From: Paracoccaceae bacterium
Lineage (GTDB): Bacteria; Pseudomonadota; Alphaproteobacteria; Rhodobacterales; Rhodobacteraceae
Direction: 5' to 3'
DNA: 64,000 nt
Assembly (NCBI GenBank): GCA_014654775.1
Contig: JACVZW010000009.1
Location: forward strand, 44,165 to 108,164
Part shown: positions 10,491-19,523 of the stretch, piece after piece
How the letters are laid out: each line of letters opens with the position of its first letter
Numbering within the stretch: position 1 is the stretch's first letter
Translations under genes and position numbers: made by a program
The notes under the pieces: generated by a model
Told to the model about the DNA's origin: nothing
Seen by the model: only the letters and a program-made list of their open reading frames with translations
Database searches by the model: none

Positions 10491-10550
10491 GGCTGTGCCC
10501 TGTTTTGTGCCGCAAACTGTGCAGCAAACTGTGGGCACAGAGCGCGCGGT
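10491..10550. repeat. Copy A of a 60-bp dispersed element (partner at 54161-54220)
   Basis: 57/60 identical to copy B by hand alignment; GTGCCC/GGGCAC inverted ends flank direct repeats GCAAACTGTG. Confidence 0.85.
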
Positions 10551-10572
10551 GGCGTGACGGTTCGTCAGGGGT

Positions 10573-10794
10573 TCAGGCGGCGTCGAGGGCCGCGAGGATG
10601 ATGCGGAAGGACTTGCTGCCGACCTTGGGCAGAAGCCGCAATTCGCGGATCAGCGCGGGCTGGGACATGGTGCGCACCTCTTCGACCGCGAGATCGAAGA
10701 AAGGGTGTTCGAGGGCGCGGCTGCTGGGAAGGCCGTCGATGCGGCGGGGGGCGATCAGGTCGCGCAAGGTGGGGGTGTGACGGGTTTTGGGCAT
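10573..10794 (-). CDS. Small hypothetical protein (73 aa), HhH/alpha-CTD-like C-terminus
   Basis: ORF opposite to the fli genes in the fliN-fliO gap; ends ...ALIRELRLLPKVGSKSFRIILAALDAA; weak RBS. Confidence 0.45.
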   Translation of the reverse strand: MPKTRHTPTLRDLIAPRRIDGLPSSRALEHPFFDLAVEEVRTMSQPALIRELRLLPKVGSKSFRIILAALDAA

Positions 10795-10960
10795 AGGTCT
10801 TACTCACGATCAGGGTACTGGAGCGGAAGGTAGCGCCTGCAGGACGCGGTGGTCAGACAGACGGAGGTCTGGGCCTTGCTGACGTCCGGATGGAATCGCG
10901 GCGGGTTCAACCGGCGCTTGTGAGAAATAGTGCGGTTTCGTTCCATCCCCGGGCATGGGG

Positions 10961-10976
10961 CGGCACGGGGCTTGCA
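10961..10976 (+). promoter_or_regulatory. sigma-54 promoter upstream of fliO
   Basis: CGGCACGGGGCTTGCA with exact GG-N10-GC spacing. Confidence 0.8.
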
Positions 10977-11017
10977 GAGAAACGGGCAACTGTCGCCTTT
11001 CTGACGGAGTGCCCGCT

Positions 11018-11302
11018 TTGGACGTGATCCGACCTGACCAGATCCTGACCCTTGTGCTGTTCATGGCCGTGCTTGGCCTTGGCTGGCTGGTGGTGAAGAT
11101 GAACCGCGGCGGCATCGCGCGGCGGATCGCGGGCGACCGCCGGATGCGGCTGGTGGAGGTGGCAGCGCTGTCGCCCACCGACCGGGCGATGATCCTGCAG
11201 GTGGATGCGCGCGAGTTCCTGATCCTGCGCTGTCGGGGCGAGGCCCCGGTGGTGACGGCGCTGGAAACGGCCGCGGCTCCGAAGGTGGAGGGCGCGGCAT
11301 GA
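11018..11302 (+). CDS. fliO: FliO-like flagellar biosynthesis protein
   Basis: ORF listed from 10955 but that start lies upstream of the sigma-54 site; TTG at 11018 follows GGAG; one TM then basic segment; just before fliP. Confidence 0.75.
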   Translation: MDVIRPDQILTLVLFMAVLGLGWLVVKMNRGGIARRIAGDRRMRLVEVAALSPTDRAMILQVDAREFLILRCRGEAPVVTALETAAAPKVEGAA

Positions 11303-12045
11303 TGCGGTTTCTGCCCTTCCTTCTGCCCCTGCTGCTGGTGGTGCTGCCCGAGGGCGCGCTGGCGCAGGGTCTGCCCGCGCTGACCATGACTGAGACGGAC
11401 GGGGGAACGACCTATTCCCTGTCCTTGCAGATCGTGGCGCTGATGACGGCGCTGACAGTGCTGCCGTCGATCGTGCTGGGCATGACGGCCTTCACGCGGA
11501 TCATCATCGTGCTGTCGATCCTGCGGCAGGCACTGGGCACGATGCAGACGCCGCCCAACCAAGTGCTGATCGCGCTGGCGCTGTTCCTGACCTTTTTCGT
11601 GATGCAGCCCACCATGACCGCCTTTTATGAACAGGCGCTGTCGCCCTATCTGGACGGGCAGATGCCTGCCGAGCAGGCGATTGAGATCGGCAGCGGCATT
11701 CTGCGCGCCTTCCTGATCGAGAACACGCGGCAGAACGATCTGATGATGTTCCAGCAACTGGCGGGGGATGGCCCCTATGCCACGCAGGACGATGTGCCGA
11801 TGTCGGTGCTGCTGCCTGCCTTCATCACATCGGAACTGAAGACGGCGTTCCAGATCGGGTTCCTGATCTTTCTGCCCTTCCTCGTGATCGACATGGTGGT
11901 GGCGTCGATCCTGATGGCGCTGGGGATGATGATGCTGTCGCCGATGCTGGTGTCGCTGCCGATCAAGCTGCTGCTGTTCGTGCTGGTGGATGGCTGGGCT
12001 TTGACCGTGGGATCGCTGGCCGCGACCTATGGCGTGGGGGGATAG
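11299..12045 (+). CDS. fliP: Flagellar biosynthesis protein FliP
   Basis: FTRIIIVLSILRQALGTMQTPPNQVLIALALFLTFFVM. Confidence 0.95.
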   Translation: MMRFLPFLLPLLLVVLPEGALAQGLPALTMTETDGGTTYSLSLQIVALMTALTVLPSIVLGMTAFTRIIIVLSILRQALGTMQTPPNQVLIALALFLTFFVMQPTMTAFYEQALSPYLDGQMPAEQAIEIGSGILRAFLIENTRQNDLMMFQQLAGDGPYATQDDVPMSVLLPAFITSELKTAFQIGFLIFLPFLVIDMVVASILMALGMMMLSPMLVSLPIKLLLFVLVDGWALTVGSLAATYGVGG

Positions 12046-12312
12046 ATGGATTTCGACGGGAATATCGAGCAGCTGCGGCTGGCTTATTGGAACATCCTTC
12101 TGGTGGCGGGGCCGGTGCTGACCGTGGCGCTGATCACCGGTCTGGTGATCGGGATCGTGCAGGCGGCCACGTCGATCAACGAGCAGACGCTGAGTTTCGT
12201 GCCGAAGCTGGCGATTTCGATGCTGACCATGGCGCTGGCGTCGGGGTTCATGCTGACGGTGATGACAGACTACTTCGCCTATGTCTTTGAGACGATCCGG
12301 GCGATCCGGTGA
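12046..12312 (+). CDS. fliQ: Flagellar biosynthesis protein FliQ
   Basis: 88 aa, two TMs, QAATSINEQTLSFVPK motif. Confidence 0.95.
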   Translation: MDFDGNIEQLRLAYWNILLVAGPVLTVALITGLVIGIVQAATSINEQTLSFVPKLAISMLTMALASGFMLTVMTDYFAYVFETIRAIR

Positions 12313-12322
12313 GGGCAGGCTG

Positions 12323-13132
12323 ATGGGAGGCGAGTTTCCGCTGCCGGGCATGGGGTTGGAGGCCATCACCGGATGGCTGACGCAATACCTGTTTGCCATG
12401 CTGCGGATCGGGGCCTTTCTTCTGGCTGCGCCGTTCTTCGGTGGGCGGTTCGTGTCGCTGCCGGTGCGGATCATGGTGACGGCGGTGCTGGCGCTGCCCG
12501 TGATGGCGGGGGGCGTGGAACTGCCGGAGCCGGACGAGTTGGCCGGGCTGTCGGCGGTGCCGATGATCCTGAACGAATTGGCGATCGGGCTGGTGGCGGG
12601 GCTGGTGCTGATGATCCTGTTCAGTGCGGCGGCACTGGCCGGGGACCGGATCGCGGCGACGGCGGGCCTTGGCTTTGCGGCGCAGTTCGACCCGGCGGCG
12701 GGCGGACAGACGCCTGTGGTGGCGCAGATCTTCGGTCTGTTCATGACGGTGATCTTCTTTTCCGTGGACGGGCACCTGACGGCGATCCGGATCGTTCTGG
12801 AAAGCTATCAGGCGATGCCGCCGGGCAGCCCGATCGGGTTCGACCGGATGGTTCTGGCGGGGATCACGGCGGGGTCGCAGATGTTCGCCTTGGGCTTTGC
12901 GGTGATGATGCCGGTGATCGCGGTGCTGCTGCTGTTGAACATCGCGGTGGGGGTGGTGACGCGGTCTGCGCCCACCCTGAACATCTTTTCCTTCGGCTTT
13001 CCGCTGACGATGACGGTGACGCTGCTGCTTTTGTACCTGACCGCGCCGGGGACGGCTGCGTCGATGGAAGAAGTGGTGTCGGCGGGGCTGTCGCTGATCA
13101 GCGACCTTCTGTTGGGAGGTGGCGGTGGCTGA
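12323..13132 (+). CDS. fliR: Flagellar biosynthesis protein FliR
   Basis: Polytopic protein after fliQ; start set at ATG 12323 (MGGEFPLPGMG). Confidence 0.9.
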   Translation: MGGEFPLPGMGLEAITGWLTQYLFAMLRIGAFLLAAPFFGGRFVSLPVRIMVTAVLALPVMAGGVELPEPDELAGLSAVPMILNELAIGLVAGLVLMILFSAAALAGDRIAATAGLGFAAQFDPAAGGQTPVVAQIFGLFMTVIFFSVDGHLTAIRIVLESYQAMPPGSPIGFDRMVLAGITAGSQMFALGFAVMMPVIAVLLLLNIAVGVVTRSAPTLNIFSFGFPLTMTVTLLLLYLTAPGTAASMEEVVSAGLSLISDLLLGGGGG

Positions 13133-14282
13133 GGAGAATGACGGCGCCGAAAAGTCACATGAGCCGACGCAGAAACGGTTGGATGACGCGCGGGAGGAAG
13201 GGAATGTCCTGACCTCGAAAGAGGCGATGGTCTTTGCCGGGATGGCGGTGGGGACGGGCGTGCTGGCGCTGTCGGCGCAGGCGATGCCGTCGCTTCTGCC
13301 GCGGTTTCAGGCCTATTTCCTGCTGGAGCCGGGGGCCAATCTGGATCAGGTCGTTGCGGCGCGCATCTGGGGGGCCTTCTGGGATGTCCTTGGTCTGGCG
13401 GTACTGGTGGCGGTGCCGATCATCCTTGCGACCATCGCGGTGCAGGTGGCGATGGGCGGGATACACTGGTCGATCAAGGCGGCGGGGATGAAGTGGAGCC
13501 GGATCGACCCGCTGGCCGGGATCAAGCGGATGGTGTCTGCGACCGCGCTGGTGGAACTGGGCAAGGCCATCGCCAAGGTTCTGGTTCTGGGCGCGGTGGG
13601 CTGGGCGATGCTGTCAGCGGCGCTGCCCACGCTGGAGCGGCTGTGGCAGGTGGGGCCTGCGGCGGGGGCGGCGGTTCTGGGCGATGTCACGCTGCGGATG
13701 ATGTGGGGGATGGTGCTGGGCCTGGCCGCCGTGGCGGTGCTGGACGTGGCATGGCAGTGGTACAGCCTGCGGCAGAAGATGATGATGACGCTGCAGGAGG
13801 TGAAGGAAGAGAGCAAGGAGCAGAACGGGTCGCCCGAGGTGAAGGGCCGCATCCGGCAATTGCAGATGGAGGTGAGCCGTCAGGCGTCGCAACGGCGCAA
13901 GGCGCTGGACGACGTGCCGCGGGCGACGGCGATCGTGACCAACCCGACGCACTTTGCCGTGGCGATCCGCTATGTGCCGGGCGAGACGCGGGCGCCCATG
14001 ATCCTTGCCATGGGCAAGGGGCCGATGGCGTTGGAGATCATGGCGCGGGGGCGGAAGGCGGGGCTGGCGCCGGTGCAGATTCCGGTTCTGGCGCGGGCTT
14101 TGTATTTCACCGGGGATATCGGGATGGAGATCAACGAGCAGCTTTACGCCGCGGTGGCGGCGGTGCTGGCGCATGTCTACCGGCTGGATCGCGGCGAGGG
14201 ATCGGTCCTGCCCGATGTCGAGCTGCCGCCGGAGCTGCGGTTCAGCGAATTCGGGCAACCTGAAGCGCGGAGGTACGGATGA
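13119..14282 (+). CDS. flhB: Flagellar biosynthesis protein FlhB
   Basis: EKSHEPTQKRLDDAREEGNV and conserved NPTH autocleavage site. Confidence 0.95.
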   Translation: MAVAEENDGAEKSHEPTQKRLDDAREEGNVLTSKEAMVFAGMAVGTGVLALSAQAMPSLLPRFQAYFLLEPGANLDQVVAARIWGAFWDVLGLAVLVAVPIILATIAVQVAMGGIHWSIKAAGMKWSRIDPLAGIKRMVSATALVELGKAIAKVLVLGAVGWAMLSAALPTLERLWQVGPAAGAAVLGDVTLRMMWGMVLGLAAVAVLDVAWQWYSLRQKMMMTLQEVKEESKEQNGSPEVKGRIRQLQMEVSRQASQRRKALDDVPRATAIVTNPTHFAVAIRYVPGETRAPMILAMGKGPMALEIMARGRKAGLAPVQIPVLARALYFTGDIGMEINEQLYAAVAAVLAHVYRLDRGEGSVLPDVELPPELRFSEFGQPEARRYG

Positions 14283-14479
14283 CAAAACGCAGTCAGAAGA
14301 CGACCGGCGAGATGATCTCGACAGTGGTTTTTGCCGGGGGTGGGTTCCTGCTGCTGACCGGGGCGCTGGACTCGGAACTTTCGGTGGGAGAGCGGCTGGC
14401 GTTGGGCTTTGGCGCGCTGGGCGGGTTCGCGGCGGCGGCGCGGTTCCTGATCGCCGCGCTCTGGGCGCGGTGGCGGTGA
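14279..14479 (+). CDS. Small two-TM membrane protein, unknown
   Basis: 66 aa ORF whose ATG overlaps the flhB stop (ATGA). Confidence 0.55.
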   Translation: MTKRSQKTTGEMISTVVFAGGGFLLLTGALDSELSVGERLALGFGALGGFAAAARFLIAALWARWR

Positions 14480-14495
14480 TGGCACGGGATTTGCT
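14480..14495 (+). promoter_or_regulatory. sigma-54 promoter upstream of motF-like gene
   Basis: TGGCACGGGATTTGCT, exact GG-N10-GC spacing, 31 bp before ATG 14526. Confidence 0.8.
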
Positions 14496-14525
14496 GTGAT
14501 GCCGGGTAGAAAGAAGGAGAAGGCC

Positions 14526-15308
14526 ATGAGCAGCGCCGAGACGCCGGAAATGGATGCCGGGAAAGCCGCGGGCGACAGCACGACGGAGGGCATCCGCCGC
14601 GCGCTGGAAGCTGCCGAGGTGGCCAATGATGCGGCGCAGGAACTGGCCGATCTGTCTGCGGCGCATCGGGCCTTTGCCGAGGCCGTGATCAAGGGCCAGC
14701 GGCGGAACACGATGATCGCTTCGGGTGCGCTGGCCGGGTCCGTGCTTGCGGTGGCGCTGGGCGGTCTGGTTTATTTCCGGTCGGTCGCCGATCTGCGGAT
14801 GGCGGCCGGGGTTCAGGCCGAGGCAGCGACCTTGCTGGTCGAAGAGGTCAAGCAGATCGATGGCATCAGTGACCGGGTGGATGAGCAGCAGGCGAAGATG
14901 GCGACCGACCTACTGGCTTTGCTGGAGCAGGTGAAGGACGAGATCCGCATCGCCGGGGCTGCGGCCTTGACGCCGCCCGAGCCCGAGCCTGAACCCGAAG
15001 CTGAAACGATTGACCCGCAGCTCGTCGAGGCGATCCGGGCCGGGGTCAAGACGGACCTCGACGCGGCGAAGGCCGAACTGATGACCGCGCTGGCCGAGAT
15101 CGAAGTGAATGGCGGGGGCGCGCATATGGATGAGTTGAAGGCGCTGATCACCGAACTGTCGCTGCGCGGCGCGGTGGGGGGGCGCGAGACGGCATCCCCA
15201 GCACAAGCCGCGCCTGCCCCGGCAGCGCAGAGCAGCCCCGCGCGCAACACGCGCCCCGCGACGCGGGCGGCGAGCGCGCCGGAGCCCAATCCCTTTGTCT
15301 ATCCGTGA
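14526..15308 (+). CDS. motF: Bitopic membrane protein, candidate MotF (fla1 motor component)
   Basis: Cytoplasmic N-terminus, single TM (MIASGALAGSVLAVALGGLVYF), periplasmic coiled coil and P/A tail; first gene behind its own sigma-54 site in the fli cluster. Matches the described topology and operon position of R. sphaeroides MotF. Confidence 0.55.
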   Translation: MSSAETPEMDAGKAAGDSTTEGIRRALEAAEVANDAAQELADLSAAHRAFAEAVIKGQRRNTMIASGALAGSVLAVALGGLVYFRSVADLRMAAGVQAEAATLLVEEVKQIDGISDRVDEQQAKMATDLLALLEQVKDEIRIAGAAALTPPEPEPEPEAETIDPQLVEAIRAGVKTDLDAAKAELMTALAEIEVNGGGAHMDELKALITELSLRGAVGGRETASPAQAAPAPAAQSSPARNTRPATRAASAPEPNPFVYP

Positions 15309-15315
15309 CCGTGGC

Positions 15316-16044
15316 ATGAGCCAGCTGGGCGGAGAGGGCGGCATCGGTGCGGAGGACACCCCCTCTGGCCCCATGACCTTGCGGTTGCGCGAAGGATCGG
15401 TCACGCCCGAAGGGCGGCGGCTGGGTCTGACCGGGGGCGAGGTGCTGCTGTCGGTGAATGGCGTGGCCTTTTCCGGCAAGGAGACGGCGCTGACGGCGCG
15501 GCTTCTGATGCGGCGCGGCAAGCCTTTAGCGCTTACTTTTGCGCGCGAGGGGGGCAACCTTCTGGTGCTGGCCGGGACGACGGCGCTGGGCCGTTGGGAG
15601 CAGGTGCCCGCCCTGCCCGCCCCCGAGGGCGACGCGGCGCGGATCGATCCGGACGGGTTGCGGAATTACGAGGTGATGCGGGGCCCGGAAGGGCAGTATG
15701 ACCTTTATGCGGTGGAGGTGCCGCTGCTTGCAGTGATAGCACCGCCGCTGTGGCTGTTTCAAATGCGGGTCTGGGCACCGGGCGCGACGCTGTTGGTGGG
15801 GATGGTGGCTGCGGCTATCGTGACGCCGTGGCTGTCTTTGGTGGTGTGGCTGTCGGCGGCGCTGTGGATACGCGGGGCAGCGCTGCCGCTGCTGCGGATG
15901 GATCGGCAGGCGCGGGGTCTGGGCTTTGCGGGCGTGGTTGCAGCGCGCAGCGAGACGGAGGCGCATAAGCTGCATCAGGCGCGGTCGCCGGGGGATCGCT
16001 GCATCTTTTGCCCCGAAAAGGAGACGGCGGCGCAGGCGGCGTGA
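15316..16044 (+). CDS. Hypothetical membrane protein with PDZ-like N-terminal segment
   Basis: LTGGEVLLSVNGVAFSGKETALTARLLMRRGKPLALTFAREG, then two hydrophobic segments and C-terminal CIFC. Confidence 0.7.
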   Translation: MSQLGGEGGIGAEDTPSGPMTLRLREGSVTPEGRRLGLTGGEVLLSVNGVAFSGKETALTARLLMRRGKPLALTFAREGGNLLVLAGTTALGRWEQVPALPAPEGDAARIDPDGLRNYEVMRGPEGQYDLYAVEVPLLAVIAPPLWLFQMRVWAPGATLLVGMVAAAIVTPWLSLVVWLSAALWIRGAALPLLRMDRQARGLGFAGVVAARSETEAHKLHQARSPGDRCIFCPEKETAAQAA

Positions 16045-16072
16045 TCTGCCCGTGAAAGGTTTGAAGGGAAAG

Positions 16073-16103
16073 AAAAAGGCCCGCCGATCCGGCGGGCCTT
16101 TTC
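16073..16103 (+). terminator. Intrinsic terminator (likely bidirectional)
   Basis: AAGGCCCGCC-GATC-CGGCGGGCCTTTTCC hairpin between convergent genes. Confidence 0.85.
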
Positions 16104-16164
16104 CCTTGTGTGAGCAGGAGACCTGACTTCCCTTTCACAAGTGCATGTATCTTTCGCAGTCCCC

Positions 16165-17523
16165 TCAGGCCTTTGTCATCAGGGCGCGGCGGCGACGATC
16201 GACCGAAGAGGCGATGCGGAGCTGATCGCGATACTTTGCTACCGTCCGTCTTGCAAGCTGGATGCCATCTTCCTGCCCGATGATGCGAGCGATGATATCA
16301 TCCGACAGCGGCTCTTCGGGGTTTTCGGCGGCGATGAGTTTCTGGATGCGGTGGCGGATGGCGGCGGCGGAACCCGCCTCGCCCCCTTCGCCTTCGCGCG
16401 CGGCGAGGGCGGCGCTGAAAAAGCTTTTCAGCGGGAAGGTGCCCTGCGGCGTGGCGATGAGGATGCCCGAGCAGACGCGCGAGACGGTGCTTTCATGCAC
16501 GCCGATCGCTTCGGCCACTTCGCGCAGGACCATGGGGCGCAGGCGCGAGGGGCCGTGTTCAAGGAATTCGGTCTGGCGGCGGACGACTTCGGCGCCGACC
16601 TTGAGCGTGGTCTGGTTGCGGTGTTCCACCGCACGCGAGAGCCAGCGGGCGACCGAGAGGCGTTCGGAGACATAGGCGTTCGCCTCGATCCGGCGCAGGG
16701 CAAGGCGGCGGGCCTCGCCTTCGCGGACGACAACGGTGGGCAGGGTGGAACGGTTGAGATCCACGCGCCAGCCATCGGCCCCACGGGTGATGAGCAGATC
16801 GGGCGCGCGCTGCGGCATGGGCGTGCCGTCGAAGGTGGCGCCCGGCTTGGGGTTGAAGCTGCGGAGTTGGCGCAGCATCGCCTTGAGGTCTTCCATCGCC
16901 ACGTTGCAGACGCGGCAGAGGCCGCGCAGATCGGCCTGCGCCAGCATCGGCAGATTGTCGAGGAGCGCCGAGAAGGCCGGGGTGAGCAGGCCCTGATCGC
17001 GCGCCTGAAGGCGCAGACATTCCGCGAGGTTGCGGGCGAAGAGACCTGCGGGTTCCACCTGCTGCAGGCGGCGGAGGAGCGCCTCCACTTCTGCCTCGTC
17101 GACGAAGAGGCGGTCGGCGATGGCGGAAAGCGGCTGGCCGAGCCAGCCCGACGGTTCCAGCGCATCGAGGAAGGCTTCGGCCATCATCGACTCGCGCTGG
17201 GAGAGGCCGAGGCGGGCCACTTCGGCGGCGGCATGGGCATAAAGCGAGGGGCCGGGATCGGCAGCGAGTTGGCCGAGCTTGTCCCAGTCATCATCGCCGG
17301 AGCGGAGTTGGGACGGAAGGGTCAGATCGCGGGCGGGGCCAGCGGCGCGCGGCTGGGCCGAGCGGGCCCCGAGATCGAGGAAGGGATTTTCCTCGGCCTG
17401 GGATTCGATGAAGGAGGCAAGGTCGGTATTGCCCATCTGCAGAAGCTGGATCGCCTGCTGAAGCTGGGCGGTCACGACGACCGATTGGCGCTGGCCGATG
17501 GACTGGGACGTGAAAAGCTGCAT
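16165..17523 (-). CDS. rpoN2: RNA polymerase sigma-54 factor, flagellar-cluster copy
   Basis: Q-rich region I (SVVVTAQLQQAIQLLQMGN) and RpoN box ARRTVAKYRDQL; start set at MQLFTSQS. Confidence 0.92.
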   Translation of the reverse strand: MQLFTSQSIGQRQSVVVTAQLQQAIQLLQMGNTDLASFIESQAEENPFLDLGARSAQPRAAGPARDLTLPSQLRSGDDDWDKLGQLAADPGPSLYAHAAAEVARLGLSQRESMMAEAFLDALEPSGWLGQPLSAIADRLFVDEAEVEALLRRLQQVEPAGLFARNLAECLRLQARDQGLLTPAFSALLDNLPMLAQADLRGLCRVCNVAMEDLKAMLRQLRSFNPKPGATFDGTPMPQRAPDLLITRGADGWRVDLNRSTLPTVVVREGEARRLALRRIEANAYVSERLSVARWLSRAVEHRNQTTLKVGAEVVRRQTEFLEHGPSRLRPMVLREVAEAIGVHESTVSRVCSGILIATPQGTFPLKSFFSAALAAREGEGGEAGSAAAIRHRIQKLIAAENPEEPLSDDIIARIIGQEDGIQLARRTVAKYRDQLRIASSVDRRRRALMTKA

Positions 17524-17649
17524 GGTGAATGTCTCCTTGCAGCGAACATGACTCACGGCCTGCCGGGCGCGCAAAATTTTGGTTTGACACCCCTAAAATG
17601 GCCGATGGCAGGGTATTTCAGCGGGTTTCCGACGCATTAACCAATTGAA

Positions 17650-17685
17650 AATAAAAGAAACCCCCGGTCCGTATGGACCGGGGGC
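17650..17685 (-). terminator. Intrinsic terminator downstream of fliC
   Basis: CCCCCGGTCC-GTAT-GGACCGGGGG followed on the minus strand by TTTCTTTTATTTTC. Confidence 0.9.
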
Positions 17686-17709
17686 ATCCTTTCGTCTGTC
17701 GGGCTTTCG

Positions 17710-19182
17710 TCAGCCGCGGAGGAGACTCAGCACGTTCTGCTTGGACGAGTTCGCCTGAGCGAGCATCGCAGTGGCAGCCTGCGAGAGGATCTGGCCACGG
17801 GCGAGGTTCGTCGATTCCTTGGCGAAGTCGGCGTCCACAACCTGCGAGCGAGCGGTCTGAACCGAGACCGAGATGTTGGTCAGGTTCGAGATCGTCGAGT
17901 CGAGGCGGTTGGACAGAGCACCGAGGTCACCGCGGGACTGGCTGATCTTCTGCAGGGCGACGTCGATGACTTCGATCGCCTTCGCCGAGGATTCAGCGGT
18001 GGACAGGTCAATGTCGGCCACCGATTCAAGTTCCGAGGTGAAGGATGCCGCCGCCGCGTTCCCGAAGAAGCCGGTCGCCGCTGCCGTCGCGCTGATCGCG
18101 AAGGATTCGGTCGAGGTGAAGCTGACCTGACCGGTGACCGTGGTTGCCGCACCCACTGCGAGGGTCGAGGTGACCGCCGCCGTCGCCGGATCGCCGTCGG
18201 CGTCGATCGACAGGGTGATGCCCGGGGTGGTGGCGGTATGGGCGTAGTCGTCGATGGTGATGTTGGTGCCGTTGGCATCGGTCATCACGATCGAGGTGTT
18301 GTCGTCGCCCATCGTCGCGGTCACGCCGGTCGAGGCCGACTTGCTGTTGATCGCGTCACGCAGCGAGGTCAGGTCGATCGCGCCACCAGCATCGGTGGAG
18401 ATCGCGACGCCGGTCCCGATGGAGGTGCCGTTGATCGTGAAGCTGACCGTGCCGGCTGCAGCCGCGCCACCGGTGAAGGACAGCGTCGCCTGCGTCTTGG
18501 CCGTGGCGCCGACACCGGTCATCGACGACGCGGCGTTGACGGCGGCGGCCAGCTCTTCGGCCGACTGGCCTGCGGTCGCGGCGATTTCGGCGCTACCGGC
18601 GCTGCCGGTGATGACGATGTCTTGCGCGGCGACGCCGGTCGCAGAGGCCGAAGCCAGGGTCGACTGCTTGTAGGCACCGATCTGGGTGGCCGCGGTCGAG
18701 TCGATGGAGATGTTCAGGGTCTGGCCCGCATCGGCACCGATCTGGAACTGCTTGTTGGTGAAGGAGCCGTCCATCACCTTCATACCGTTGAAGGTGGTGT
18801 TTTCGGCGACGCGGTTGATTTCCGACAGCAGCTGGCGGACTTCGGCCGTGATGTTGCCGCGGTCAGAGCTGGTGTTGGTGTCGGAGGCGGACTGCACGGC
18901 CAGTTCGCGGACGCGCTGCAGCATGTTCGAAACTTCGACATGCGCGCTTTCCGTCGTGTCGAGCAGGTTCTTGCCGTCGGCAGCGTTCCGGATAGCTTGG
19001 TTGATGCCCATCACCTGCGAGGTCATCTTTTCCGCGATGGCCATGCCGGCCGCGTCGTCCTTGGCGCCGTTGATGCGCAGACCGGACGAGAGGCGGGTCA
19101 TCGCCGTGTTGAAGTCGTTGTTGACCTTGTTCATGTTGGCCTGTGCCGAGATGGCACCGATGTTGGTATTGATCGTCGTCAT
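17710..19182 (-). CDS. fliC: Flagellin
   Basis: MTTINTNIGAISAQANMNKVNNDFNTAMTRLSSGLRINGAKDDAAGMAIAEKM; conserved C-terminal D0/D1. Confidence 0.97.
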   Translation of the reverse strand: MTTINTNIGAISAQANMNKVNNDFNTAMTRLSSGLRINGAKDDAAGMAIAEKMTSQVMGINQAIRNAADGKNLLDTTESAHVEVSNMLQRVRELAVQSASDTNTSSDRGNITAEVRQLLSEINRVAENTTFNGMKVMDGSFTNKQFQIGADAGQTLNISIDSTAATQIGAYKQSTLASASATGVAAQDIVITGSAGSAEIAATAGQSAEELAAAVNAASSMTGVGATAKTQATLSFTGGAAAAGTVSFTINGTSIGTGVAISTDAGGAIDLTSLRDAINSKSASTGVTATMGDDNTSIVMTDANGTNITIDDYAHTATTPGITLSIDADGDPATAAVTSTLAVGAATTVTGQVSFTSTESFAISATAAATGFFGNAAAASFTSELESVADIDLSTAESSAKAIEVIDVALQKISQSRGDLGALSNRLDSTISNLTNISVSVQTARSQVVDADFAKESTNLARGQILSQAATAMLAQANSSKQNVLSLLRG

Positions 19183-19231
19183 GGTTTCAGCCTCCTGATA
19201 CCCTTTCGCGCCCCAAATGCGCTCGGCATTG

Positions 19232-19257
19232 ACAACGGCCTGTTACGCAGATGTTTA
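19232..19257 (-). promoter_or_regulatory. sigma-28-like promoter of fliC
   Basis: Minus strand TAAA-N14-GCCGTTGT; same -10 core GCCGTT as motA and fliD boxes. Confidence 0.45.
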
Positions 19258-19460
19258 GCGCCGTGTGAAAGATTCAGGATTTACCCTTGATTTCCGTAGC
19301 TTCGCCGTCGGGCGCAGGAAGCGTACTGGTTAATCCGCGCATTGCGCGGGGGGGCGCGGGGGGGCGCGGAGTCCGCGCGCGGGATGTGCGAGCGGGATGC
19401 GCAGGCGAGGGGGCGCTGAAAGGAAATTGCGCGATCACGCAGATTTTGCACTGCGGCGTA

Positions 19461-19487
19461 TATAGGTGGCGGGATACCTGCCGTTCC
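19461..19487 (+). promoter_or_regulatory. sigma-28-like promoter of motA
   Basis: TATA-N15-GCCGTTCC about 36 bp before the motA ATG. Confidence 0.45.
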
Positions 19488-19523
19488 TAGGGACTGAAGC
19501 ACAGCAGTCTCTGGAGCGGCGCG

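Noticed and set aside
16141-17640. 499-aa plus-strand ORF opposite rpoN2
   Set aside because: Antisense artefact; RpoN box and region I are clear on the minus strand
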